From Actinomycetota bacterium (lineage in GTDB: Bacteria > Actinomycetota > Thermoleophilia > Gaiellales > Gaiellaceae), in the NCBI GenBank assembly GCA_016870235.1, contig VGCB01000084.1, positions 1-8,543 of the forward strand: a stretch of DNA of 8,543 bases. Direction: 5' to 3'. Below are positions 1-6,684 of this stretch, in pieces (position 1 is the first letter of the stretch; every line of letters starts with the position of its first letter). Made by a program: the position numbers and the translations under genes. The notes under the pieces are model-generated. The model had not been told where the DNA came from. It saw nothing but the letters and a program-made list of their open reading frames with translations, and ran no database searches.

Positions 1-1
1 G

Positions 2-697
<696 letters not shown>

Positions 698-707
698 AAG
701 ACCCCTC

Positions 708-742
708 CGACCGGGCGCCGGCCCCACTCCGGCGCCCGGTCG
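708..742 (+). terminator. Strong hairpin after the monooxygenase gene
   Basis: Bases 708-721 and 729-742 form a perfect 14-bp G/C-rich stem with a 7-nt loop (CCCCACT), starting 10 nt after the TAG. No T-tract follows, as is common for high-GC hairpins. It may terminate the monooxygenase transcript, or act as a processing or stability element if the downstream gene is co-transcribed. Confidence 0.6.
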
Positions 743-763
743 TCCCGTCCCACACGATCCTCC

Positions 764-769
764 GGAGGT
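764..769 (+). promoter_or_regulatory. Ribosome binding site deciding a GTG start
   Basis: GGAGGT lies 6 nt before the GTG at 776 and fixes that codon as the start of the small ABM-fold gene. Confidence 0.85.
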
Positions 770-775
770 ATCAAG

Positions 776-1081
776 GTGTCCGTGACCGTTCTCGCCACCC
801 TCAAGCTCAAGCCCGGCATGGCCGAGGCCGTGCTCGGCGGCCTCAAGGGGCTGCTCCCCGACACGCGCGCCTACCAGGGCTGCCAGAGCATCAAGATCGT
901 TCAGGATCTCGACAACCCCGACACCGTCGCCCTCGTCGAGGAGTGGGAGAACCGCTCCGACCACGAGGCGTACCTCGCCTGGCGGGCAGAGCAGGGCGAG
1001 CTCGACAAGATGGCCGAGGTGCTCGCCGAGCCGCCGACCTTCCAGTACTGCAGCCAGCGCAAGGACATCTGGTGGGATTGA
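776..1081 (+). CDS. ABM-fold (YgiN-like) quinol monooxygenase family protein
   Basis: This 101-residue protein starts at GTG with an excellent GGAGGT site. It has the layout of the antibiotic biosynthesis monooxygenase domain (ferredoxin-like dimer): a first beta strand SVTVLATLKLKPG (2-14), a helix, the TRAYQGCQSIKI turn-strand (30-41), a strand ending VALVEEWENR (51-60), then a helix with HEAYLAWR (63-70). The EEW..R..H..YL pattern is typical. The fold needs no cofactor in its best-known members; some oxidise quinols or phenolic intermediates, others are non-catalytic or bind haem. No signal peptide or membrane segment is seen, so it is probably cytosolic. It follows the Baeyer-Villiger-type gene on the same strand and may share its transcript, suggesting it works on a downstream or related intermediate. 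The family is clear; the reaction is not. Its stop codon lies inside a strong terminator hairpin. Confidence 0.87.
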   Translation: MSVTVLATLKLKPGMAEAVLGGLKGLLPDTRAYQGCQSIKIVQDLDNPDTVALVEEWENRSDHEAYLAWRAEQGELDKMAEVLAEPPTFQYCSQRKDIWWD

Positions 1082-1116
1082 GGCCCTCCGGCCCAATCCC
1101 ACCAGGCTGTCTGTTT
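1069..1116 (+). terminator. Rho-independent-type terminator overlapping the ABM gene stop
   Basis: CTGGTGGGATTG (1069-1080) pairs perfectly with CAATCCCACCAG (1094-1105). GGCC (1082-1085) pairs with GGCC (1090-1093), leaving a single bulged A at 1081 and a CTCC loop. This makes a stem of 16 bp, followed by a short T-run (TTTT, 1113-1116). The TGA stop (1079-1081) lies within the left arm, so the last codons of the gene double as terminator stem. Confidence 0.8.
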
Positions 1117-1133
1117 TGCCGCGCGGGCGCGGG

Positions 1134-2006
1134 TCAGGCCGTCGGCCGCAGGCCGACGGCCTCGGCGTACGTGGCGAGCGCGTCGATGTGCGCCTGCGGG
1201 TCGGGCAGCCCGGCGTCGATCGACCGCATCGCGAGATGGGTGAAGCCCGCCTCCTCGTACGTGCGGATGTCCTCCTGCCAGTGCTCCGGGCCGGGCTCGT
1301 ACTCGACGAACGCCTCGAACCCGAACGGGTCGCCTTCCCGGCCCGCCTCGTGGAGAAGCTCGCGGAGGCGGCCGGCGCCCTCCACCAGCAAATGGGGCTT
1401 GCCGGAGAACGTGAACCCGTCGCCGAGCCGGGCGGCGCGGCGCAGCGACGGCTCCTTGAAGCCGCCGAACCAGATCGGGATCGACCGGGCGGGTCGTGGC
1501 AGGATCGAGGCGCGGTCGATCCGGTGGAACCGGCCCTCGAAGTCGACGAGCGGCTCCGTCCAGAGGCGGCGGAGCACCTCGACCTGCTCGGTGCAGCGCG
1601 CGCCCCGCGTCGAGTAGTCCTCGTTCAGCGACTCGTACTCGACGTAGTTCCAGCCGACGCCGACGCCGAGGCGGAACCGTCCGCCCGAGAGCAGGTCGAT
1701 CTCGGCCGCCTGCTTCGCGACGAGCGCGGTCTGCCGCTGCGGCAGCACCACGACGGCGGTGCCGAGCTCGATCCGGGACGTCGCCCCGGCGAGGAAGCCG
1801 AGCAGCACGAGCGGCTCGTGGAACGGGTCGTGCTCGGTGTACGGGCCCCACAGCTTCGGATCCCGTCCCGCGTGCTCGGCGCCGAGGACGTGGTCGTAGA
1901 CGAGCACGTGGGTGTACCCGAGCTCCTCGGCGGCCTGCGCGAAGTCGCGGGCGGCGACGGGGTCTCCGAGGAAGCGCGTCTGGGGGAAGGTGGCGCCGAT
2001 CCGCAC
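1134..2006 (-). CDS. Luciferase-like (LLM class) F420-dependent oxidoreductase
   Basis: This 290-residue protein is a bacterial-luciferase-like TIM barrel of the F420-using subgroup. Diagnostic stretches are the N-terminal strand MRIGATFPQT (1-10), YTHVLVYDHV (31-40), the central block from LPQRQTALVAKQAAEIDLLS (88-107) into GGRFRLGVGVGWN (108-120), IPIWFGGFKEPSLRRAARLG (176-195) and the C-terminal EEAGFTHLAMRS region. Family members transfer hydride between deazaflavin F420 and small molecules, or act as monooxygenases; the family name does not define the substrate. The start is GTG at 2006-2004, only 4 nt after the stop of the PAS-LuxR gene, with a weak CAGG just upstream. This suggests translational coupling in a two-gene operon. 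Its 3' end converges on the ABM gene, and a perfect hairpin covers its last codons. An FMN-using member cannot be excluded by eye. Confidence 0.9.
   Translation of the reverse strand: MRIGATFPQTRFLGDPVAARDFAQAAEELGYTHVLVYDHVLGAEHAGRDPKLWGPYTEHDPFHEPLVLLGFLAGATSRIELGTAVVVLPQRQTALVAKQAAEIDLLSGGRFRLGVGVGWNYVEYESLNEDYSTRGARCTEQVEVLRRLWTEPLVDFEGRFHRIDRASILPRPARSIPIWFGGFKEPSLRRAARLGDGFTFSGKPHLLVEGAGRLRELLHEAGREGDPFGFEAFVEYEPGPEHWQEDIRTYEEAGFTHLAMRSIDAGLPDPQAHIDALATYAEAVGLRPTA
1136..1162 (-). terminator. Perfect 12-bp hairpin at the 3' end of the F420-type gene
   Basis: Bases 1136-1147 and 1151-1162 are exact reverse complements with a 3-nt loop (GCA). The hairpin includes one base of the TGA stop (1136-1134) and the final eight or nine codons. 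It faces the terminator of the convergent gene 30 bp away. No T-tract follows on the minus strand, so a terminator role is likely but not proven. Confidence 0.55.
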
Positions 2007-2010
2007 CCTG

Positions 2011-2634
2011 CTAGATCCAGTTCTTCGTCTCGGCGTACCGGAACATCGCCGAGCGCGACCTGAGACCGAGGCGCTTGGCGACGTCCCGACGGTGGGTCTC
2101 CACCGTGCGCTTCGAGATCTTCAGGAGCGCTGCGATCTCCTGGTTGGTATGGCCCCGTGCCATCAGGGTGACGATCTCGCGCTGGCGGGACGTCAGCGGC
2201 CCGTTGGTGGATTGCGCCGGCGGCGACGGATCGCGCTCGACCTCCGTCACGACGTCGACGACGTATCGCACCCGGTTCTCCTCGCCCGAGAAGATCGGCG
2301 TGAGCGTGACGAGGAAGTCCGCCAGTCCGGCCGGCCCCAGGACCGAGTAGGTCTCGGAGGCCCTTCGTCCCGTCTCGAACACCTGGGCGAGAAGCGCTTC
2401 GAAGGCGTCGACGACCTCGGGCGGGCGGGAGCCGAGCTCCCGCCAGGTGCGCCCAACGATCTCCGATCTGCCCTTGCCGATCGCCATGGCTCCGGCCCGG
2501 TTCACGTAGACGTTCCGAAAGTCCCGATCGAGGATGAACACGTGCTCGGCGATGGCACCGAGAGCGGCGTCCAGGATCCCGGCGCGATCCTGACCGTCGT
2601 CGCCCGCGAGTGCTCGTAGTAGCCGGTCTGTCAT
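2011..2634 (-). CDS. PAS domain-containing LuxR-family transcriptional regulator
   Basis: This 207-residue regulator has a single PAS sensor domain (about residues 20-132; AEHVFILDRDFRNVYVNRAG at 29-48 is a classic PAS opening) and a C-terminal LuxR/NarL helix-turn-helix (about 146-203). The latter contains LTSRQREIVTLMARGHTNQE (147-166), IAALLKISKRTVETHRRDVA (167-186) and KRLG. There is no phosphoreceiver domain, so it probably senses a ligand or redox state directly through the PAS domain, whose ligand is unknown. The start is ATG at 2634 with GGAGG (2641-2637) only 2 nt upstream, which is tight. It is followed 4 nt later by the F420-type gene, so the two are likely co-transcribed. It sits centrally in the cluster and is the obvious candidate for local control, including the repeated sites near 3208-3242. 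Target genes and activator/repressor role are inference. Confidence 0.92.
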   Translation of the reverse strand: MTDRLLRALAGDDGQDRAGILDAALGAIAEHVFILDRDFRNVYVNRAGAMAIGKGRSEIVGRTWRELGSRPPEVVDAFEALLAQVFETGRRASETYSVLGPAGLADFLVTLTPIFSGEENRVRYVVDVVTEVERDPSPPAQSTNGPLTSRQREIVTLMARGHTNQEIAALLKISKRTVETHRRDVAKRLGLRSRSAMFRYAETKNWI

Positions 2635-2650
2635 CGCCTCCGTGCGGTGG

Positions 2651-2671
2651 AGTATACGGGGATACGCGTAG
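2651..2671 (-). promoter_or_regulatory. Possible luxR promoter with TACG/CGTA half-sites
   Basis: Read on the minus strand, TATACT (2656-2651) is a good -10 match, but no convincing -35 lies 16-18 nt upstream, so activation or a non-standard sigma factor is possible. It would leave a leader of only about 10 nt before the ATG at 2634. Just upstream lie the palindrome TACGCGTA (2663-2670) and two ATACG copies (2654-2658 and 2662-2666, plus strand). These share half-sites with the 3208-3242 repeats. Confidence 0.4.
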
Positions 2672-2705
2672 ACCCTTCGGAGCGTGGATCGTGAGCGGCG
2701 GCCCG

Positions 2706-2731
2706 TCTGCCGCCGGCGGCAGAGCGCCGGC
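2706..2731 (-). terminator. Palindrome cluster after the cupin gene
   Basis: An 18-bp perfect palindrome (2706-2723, TCTGCCGCC plus its mirror) overlaps an alternative hairpin with 7-bp arms GCCGGCG (2712-2718) and CGCCGGC (2725-2731) and a 6-nt loop. It begins at the cupin stop (2733-2731) and lies in the 96-bp gap before luxR. It probably ends or attenuates the cupin transcript; there is no T-tract. Confidence 0.45.
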
Positions 2732-3108
2732 TATTCGTCGGCCGGGCTCTCGATGACCCAGAACCACTCCTCGAAGTCGTCGAGCACCTCGTAGACGACG
2801 TGCTGGCCAATGGCGAAGTAGACGGCATCGCCTGGCTCGGGCTCGACGGCCGGCGCGTCGTCGATGGAGATGCGGATCCTCCCGCTCCGTGCCACGAGCA
2901 CCTCGTCGACCTTCGAGACGAACGACATGCGACCCGGCGTGAAGCGCGCGATGCCGAACCGGAGGCCGCTCGGCGCAGCCCACGAGATGGCGACCTCGCA
3001 CGTGAGGCCGCCGCTGACGTCGACGTCACGCGACGCGAGGTCGTAGCGCTCGAACGGGGCCGTCGAGGGCCGGATCAGCTGCCCGTGGGCAGCGGGCGAG
3101 TCGGGCAT
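2731..3108 (-). CDS. Small cupin-domain protein (EutQ-like)
   Basis: The 125-residue start at ATG 3108-3106 is chosen because AGGAG (3119-3115) lies 6 nt upstream; the open frame continues further 5' but that stretch is intergenic in character. The protein is a single beta-barrel cupin. GLRFGIARFTPGRMSFVSKV (48-67) into DEVLVARSGRIRISID (68-83) is the first conserved cupin motif, and PEPGDAVYFAIGQHVVYEV (90-108) the second, ending with an aromatic strand EEWFWVIES. The usual HxH metal ligands of motif 1 are missing, while Glu69 and His103 remain, so metal binding may be altered or absent, as in EutQ-like cupins. It might act as a small isomerase, hydrolase or binding protein. It is transcribed divergently from the DszA-like monooxygenase and upstream of luxR. 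No signal peptide is seen. Function unknown. Confidence 0.85.
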   Translation of the reverse strand: MPDSPAAHGQLIRPSTAPFERYDLASRDVDVSGGLTCEVAISWAAPSGLRFGIARFTPGRMSFVSKVDEVLVARSGRIRISIDDAPAVEPEPGDAVYFAIGQHVVYEVLDDFEEWFWVIESPADE

Positions 3109-3207
3109 GCGGGGCTCCTGGGGAGTCGGTGAGGTGCGACCATCTTCGACGACGGTCGTGCGAGGGGCAACTACGCCCTCGTGGCTCGCCGCCCCATGAG
3201 GGTAGCG

Positions 3208-3242
3208 CGTAGAAAATACCGGAAAAACCCGTAGGAAATACG
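3208..3242. repeat. Tandem 13-bp operator-like repeats, 22 bp apart
   Basis: CGTAGAAAATACC (3208-3220) and CGTAGGAAATACG (3230-3242) match at 11 of 13 positions. Each is itself a dyad with the form CGTA-N5-TAC[G/C]. The start-to-start distance is 22 bp, about two helical turns, placing both sites on the same DNA face. They lie about 100 bp upstream of the cupin start and about 213 bp upstream of the DszA-like start. This layout suits a dimeric helix-turn-helix regulator, plausibly the nearby PAS-LuxR protein. Confidence 0.6.
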
Positions 3243-3294
3243 TGCAAACAAGGAAGAAGACAAGCCCGATCGCGGATTGCGCGTGACCCCCCGG

Positions 3295-3333
3295 GTCCTC
3301 TAGAAGGACAGTCGTCGGTCGCGGATCTCGCGA
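3295..3333. repeat. Two short inverted repeats in the divergent region
   Basis: GTCCT-N5-AGGAC (3295-3309) and TCGCG-N5-CGCGA (3319-3333) are perfect 5-bp-arm dyads with 5-bp centres, 24 bp apart. The first overlaps the weak -10 candidate of the plus-strand promoter, so it could be an operator. Arms this short can arise by chance in GC-rich DNA. Confidence 0.3.
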
Positions 3334-3454
3334 TCGCTGTCGTAGTGCGCGGCACCCGGGAGCACGGTGAGGACGAGCATCCCCCGCCTGCCGGCGTCGC
3401 GGGTCGGGGCATACCGGATCGCGTTTGTCTGAGCGGCGAGGAATTAGCGGATCG

Positions 3455-4771
3455 ATGGGATCGAGCACGATGTTTCATCTGGGCTGGTTCGTTGGGCGGG
3501 GGTTCGGTCTCCCGACCTGGGGGCGCACGTGGACGGGCAACGTCGACGTGCGGGACTGGCTGAGCGGCCAGTACTTCGTCGACTGGGCCCGCTCGCTCGA
3601 GCGCGCCGGCTTCGACTTCATCATGTTCGCCGACACGGCGTACGTCCCCGACACGTACGGTGGCTCGGCCGAGGCGTACCTGCGGAACGGCCACATGACG
3701 CCGATGCACGATCCCGCCGCGCTGATCCCCGTCCTGGGGTACACGACGCGTCACATCGGGCTCGTCTCGACGCTCTCGACCTCCTTCTACCACCCCTATG
3801 GTCTCGCTCGGCTCGCGGGCACGCTCGACAACATGACCGGCGGCCGCTTCGGCTGGAACATCGTCACCACGAGCAGCCACCAGGCTGCAGCCTGCTTCGG
3901 CGTCGATCTGCCGGAGCACGACGCGCGGTACGACATCGCCGACGAGTTCGTCGAGCTCGCCGAGCGGCTGTGGGCGTCGTGGGAGCCCGACAGCGTCGTC
4001 GCCGACGAGAAGGCAGGCATGTACGTCGACCACACGAAGGTGCGTCCCGTCGACTTCGTCGGCCGGTACTACCGGAGCACCGGGCCGCTCAACATCCAGC
4101 CTCCCCCGCAGGGACGTCCCGTGTACGTCCAGGCCGGAGGCTCGACCCGCGGGATCCGGTTCGCCGCCACACACGCCGAGGCGATCGTGTGCATGGCCAA
4201 GGGGGTCGACAACATGAAGCGGTACCGCGACGACGTCCGGGCGCACGCCGCCGCTGCCGGCCGCGACCCCGACACCGTCAAGGTGCTGTTCCTGCTCGAC
4301 CCGGTCATGGGCGAGACGCGGCACGAGGTCGAGGCGCGGATCGAGATCCGGGATCGAAGCCGGACAGAAGGCCTCGACGGCCTCCTCACGATGGCCGGCT
4401 ACTCGGCGACCGGTGGCTTCGACATCGCGAACATCGACCTCGACGAGCCGCTCGTCAACCACCGGCGGGAGGATGGGCACCTCGCTGTTCTCGAGCAGAT
4501 GCTCGCCGTCGGGCCCACGCTCCGCGACGTGCTGCCGACGCTGGACATGTCCGTCATGGACATCGCCGGCACGCCCGACGAGGTCGCCGGCCAGATGTCC
4601 GAGGTGATCGAGGAGGTCGGGGGCGACGGGTTCCTGATCGGCGGCTGGGACTTCACCCGGCGGCGGATCGCGGAGATCGCGGACGGGCTCGCGCCCGCGC
4701 TGCGGCGCCGCGGCGTCATGCGCGACGGGTATGCCCATCGGACCCTCCGTGATCACCTCCTCGAGTACTGA
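3455..4771 (+). CDS. NtaA/SnaA/DszA-family FMN-dependent monooxygenase
   Basis: From ATG 3455 this gives 438 residues, close to the usual 440-460 of the nitrilotriacetate/dibenzothiophene-sulfone monooxygenase family, a TIM-barrel luciferase-like group that uses FMNH2 from a separate reductase. Family blocks include FHLGWF near the N-terminus, SLERAGFDFIMFADTAYVPD (47-66), STSFYHPYGLARLAGTLDNM (108-127) with TGGRFGWNIVTTS (128-140), HDARYDIADEFVELAERLW (155-173), QPPPQGRPVYVQAGGSTRG (215-233) and the C-terminal RTLRDHL. Such enzymes cleave C-N or C-S bonds oxidatively. A TTG at 3425 and an ATG at 3470 are alternative starts; 3455 is preferred because a GAGGA lies upstream (3438-3442), although its 12-nt spacing is long. 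hyuB follows 161 bp downstream on the same strand. No partner flavin reductase lies in the window. Substrate unknown. Confidence 0.92.
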   Translation: MGSSTMFHLGWFVGRGFGLPTWGRTWTGNVDVRDWLSGQYFVDWARSLERAGFDFIMFADTAYVPDTYGGSAEAYLRNGHMTPMHDPAALIPVLGYTTRHIGLVSTLSTSFYHPYGLARLAGTLDNMTGGRFGWNIVTTSSHQAAACFGVDLPEHDARYDIADEFVELAERLWASWEPDSVVADEKAGMYVDHTKVRPVDFVGRYYRSTGPLNIQPPPQGRPVYVQAGGSTRGIRFAATHAEAIVCMAKGVDNMKRYRDDVRAHAAAAGRDPDTVKVLFLLDPVMGETRHEVEARIEIRDRSRTEGLDGLLTMAGYSATGGFDIANIDLDEPLVNHRREDGHLAVLEQMLAVGPTLRDVLPTLDMSVMDIAGTPDEVAGQMSEVIEEVGGDGFLIGGWDFTRRRIAEIADGLAPALRRRGVMRDGYAHRTLRDHLLEY

Positions 4772-4932
4772 GCAGGCGAGATGAGCCGTCCGGCCACCGT
4801 TCACGACTCGTCGGCGCGAGGAGAAGCTGCCATCAGGACACGCGACACAGCGCCGGCGAGCGTCGCCCGCGAGCTCGCGCCCGGAGCGCGCGACCGCAGC
4901 GCGCGCCCGGCCCTTCGGGAAGGAAGGGGGCC
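4772..4932 (+). other. Intergenic gap upstream of hyuB
   Basis: No gene is seen in these 161 bp. GCGCGC arms (4886-4891 and 4899-4904) could form a hairpin with a 7-nt loop. CCCTTC (4911-4916) can pair with GAAGGG (4923-4928), which would cover the purine-rich ribosome binding site (AGGAAGGGGG, 4921-4930) of hyuB. No clear promoter is visible, so hyuB may be read from the upstream monooxygenase transcript. Confidence 0.4.
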
Positions 4933-6684
4933 GTGAGCAGGGACATCGACGAGATCACGCTCGCCGTCGTCCAGGGCATGCTGGAGTCGACGACGCGCGA
5001 GATGACGGTGACGATGGGCAACACGTGCCGGTCACCCATCCTCAAGCTCGCGCACGACTTCTCGAACGCGATCTTCGACTGGGTCCCGCAGATGGTGTAC
5101 CAGGGCGAGGACATCCCCAACCACCTCGGGGCGCTCATGTACTCGTGCCGGGACGTCGCGGCGGCGTTCGCCGAGGACATCGCGCCCGGCGACGTGATCT
5201 ACCACAACGATCCCTCGACGGGGAACTCGCATCTGCAGGACATGTGCGTCTACCGGCCGGTGTTCTTCGAGGAGGAGCTCCAGTTCTGGGTCGTCAACAA
5301 GGCGCACATGACGGACACCGGTGGGCCCGTCGCCGGGGGCTACAACCCGAAGGCGGCCGAGATCTACGCCGAGGGCATCCGCATCCCGCCGCTCAAGATC
5401 GTCGACCGCGGAATGATGCGCGAGGACGTCGTCAGGATGATCCTCGCGAACGTGCGAACGCCCGACTGGCATCGCGGCGACCTGATGGCCCAGATCGGCA
5501 CGCTCGGCGTCGCCGAACGCAACCTCGTCGCGTTGCTCGAGAAGTTCGGGCGACAGACCGTGCGGGACTGCATCCAGGAGATCCTCGACCGGTCGGAGGC
5601 GTGGATGCGCCGCGAGATCGCCGCGCTGCCCGACGGCGTGTACGAGGGCGAGGCCCTGGTCGAGGACGACGGAGTCAGCGGCGAGTGCACCATCCGCTGC
5701 ACGGTGGCGATCGACGGCGACGCGATGAGCCTCGCGTTCGACAGCCGCCCGCAGGGGCCGAGCTACATCAACGCCTACGCCCCGATCACGTCGAGCATGG
5801 CATACCTCGGCGTCCTCTTCTTCGTCGACCCGGCGATGCCGCACAACGCCGGGATCTACCGGCCGATCGCGTTCGACCCCGGGCCGCCCGGGTCGCTGAC
5901 GAACGCCGTGCACCCGGCGCCGTGCTCGTGCAGCACCTCGACCGTCGGCGAGAACATCACCGAGGCGGTCGTCTCCGCCCTCAACAAGGCGGTGCCCGAG
6001 CGCTCGGCGGCCGGCTGGGGCCACATCACGGCGCTGATCTGCTCGGGGCGCGACCCGCGCACCGACGACTACTACATCTACTTCGGCTTCAATACCCTGA
6101 TCGGGGGCGCCGGTGCCGTGTACGGGATGGACGGCTGGAACACCCTCGGCGCGACCGCGTCGTCCGGATCGCTCTACACCGACGACGTCGAGATGGTCGA
6201 GTACGAGTACCCCATCTTCGTGCACCGGTTCGAGCTCCGGCCGGACTCGGCGAGCCCCGGCCGCTGGCGCGGCGGCTTCGGCCCCCGCTACGACTTCGAG
6301 CTGCTCGGCGGCGGCGCCGTCACCCGCTGGGGCGAGGGCGAGTTCCCGGCCGTGAGCGTGGCGGGCGCGGCGCCCGTGCTGCCGGGCCGGGGCGGGACGT
6401 ACCATCTCCGCCGCGCCGACAGCACGAGCGACGAGATTCGGCGCCATGCGATCGAGCTGCCGGTGGCGCGGGGCGACCGGATCGAGTGCCATGTGATCGG
6501 CGGCGGCGGCGTCGGCCCGTCGTGGGAGCGGGATGTCGCGGCCGTGGCGCGCGACGTGCTCGACGAGCTCGTCAGCGTGGAGAGCGCCGCCACGGAGTAC
6601 GGCGTGGTGTTCGCGCCGGACGGGACCGTCGACGAGGCGGCTACCGCCGCGCGCCGCCTCCAGCTCGCCGGAGGCGCGGCCTGA
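4933..6684 (+). CDS. hyuB: Hydantoinase B/oxoprolinase-family protein
   Basis: The 583-residue product matches the full length of HyuB, the partner of HyuA in ATP-dependent N-methylhydantoinases, oxoprolinases, caprolactamases and acetone/acetophenone carboxylases. The N-terminus DEITLAVVQGMLESTTREM (6-24) is typical and supports the GTG start at 4933, preceded by a purine-rich site. Diagnostic blocks are GDVIYHNDPSTGNSHLQD (86-103), VVNKAHMTDTGG (120-131) and AEIYAEGIRIPPLKI (142-156). The conserved His100, Asp103, His125 and Asp128 are candidate metal ligands by analogy with acetone carboxylase. Later the family's glycine-rich C-terminal half is seen (RWRGGFGPRYDFELLGGGAV and GDRIECHVIGGGGVG). 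It overlaps hyuA by one base (TGATG), implying coupled translation and a stable complex. The length is shorter than acetone carboxylase alpha subunits, favouring the hydantoinase/lactamase or acetophenone-carboxylase type. Substrate is not determinable. Confidence 0.94.
   Translation: MSRDIDEITLAVVQGMLESTTREMTVTMGNTCRSPILKLAHDFSNAIFDWVPQMVYQGEDIPNHLGALMYSCRDVAAAFAEDIAPGDVIYHNDPSTGNSHLQDMCVYRPVFFEEELQFWVVNKAHMTDTGGPVAGGYNPKAAEIYAEGIRIPPLKIVDRGMMREDVVRMILANVRTPDWHRGDLMAQIGTLGVAERNLVALLEKFGRQTVRDCIQEILDRSEAWMRREIAALPDGVYEGEALVEDDGVSGECTIRCTVAIDGDAMSLAFDSRPQGPSYINAYAPITSSMAYLGVLFFVDPAMPHNAGIYRPIAFDPGPPGSLTNAVHPAPCSCSTSTVGENITEAVVSALNKAVPERSAAGWGHITALICSGRDPRTDDYYIYFGFNTLIGGAGAVYGMDGWNTLGATASSGSLYTDDVEMVEYEYPIFVHRFELRPDSASPGRWRGGFGPRYDFELLGGGAVTRWGEGEFPAVSVAGAAPVLPGRGGTYHLRRADSTSDEIRRHAIELPVARGDRIECHVIGGGGVGPSWERDVAAVARDVLDELVSVESAATEYGVVFAPDGTVDEAATAARRLQLAGGAA

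Larger units (their letters stand above)
3109..3454. promoter_or_regulatory. Divergent intergenic regulatory region
   Basis: This 346-bp non-coding stretch separates the cupin (-) and the DszA-like gene (+) and must hold both promoters. An A-rich island (about 3208-3265) stands out against the high-GC background and contains the tandem 13-bp repeats. Toward the plus-strand gene there is a weak promoter candidate (TTGCGC at 3277-3282, 18-bp spacer, TAGAAG at 3301-3306). On the minus strand TTGTCT, a 17-bp spacer and TATTTC form an equally weak candidate overlapping the repeats. I see no convincing small gene or structured RNA. Confidence 0.6.

Noticed and set aside
3425..3454. Upstream TTG start for the DszA-like gene
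   Set aside because: It lacks a convincing ribosome binding site and adds ten residues not expected in the family; ATG 3455 is preferred, though not certain.
3109..3468. In-frame N-terminal extension of the cupin (to a 245-residue protein)
   Set aside because: The extension covers the A-rich regulatory region, has no homologous character, and ATG 3108 has a well-placed AGGAG.
3026..4804. Long minus-strand open frame (about 592 codons) opposite the DszA-like gene
   Set aside because: It is antisense to a clear monooxygenase, has no domain, and crosses the intergenic region.
4861..4910. Direct repeat of CGCGCCCGG and GCGCGC runs before hyuB considered as an operator or terminator
   Set aside because: Low-complexity GC sequence of this kind is expected by chance here, and no T-tract or spacing pattern supports function.
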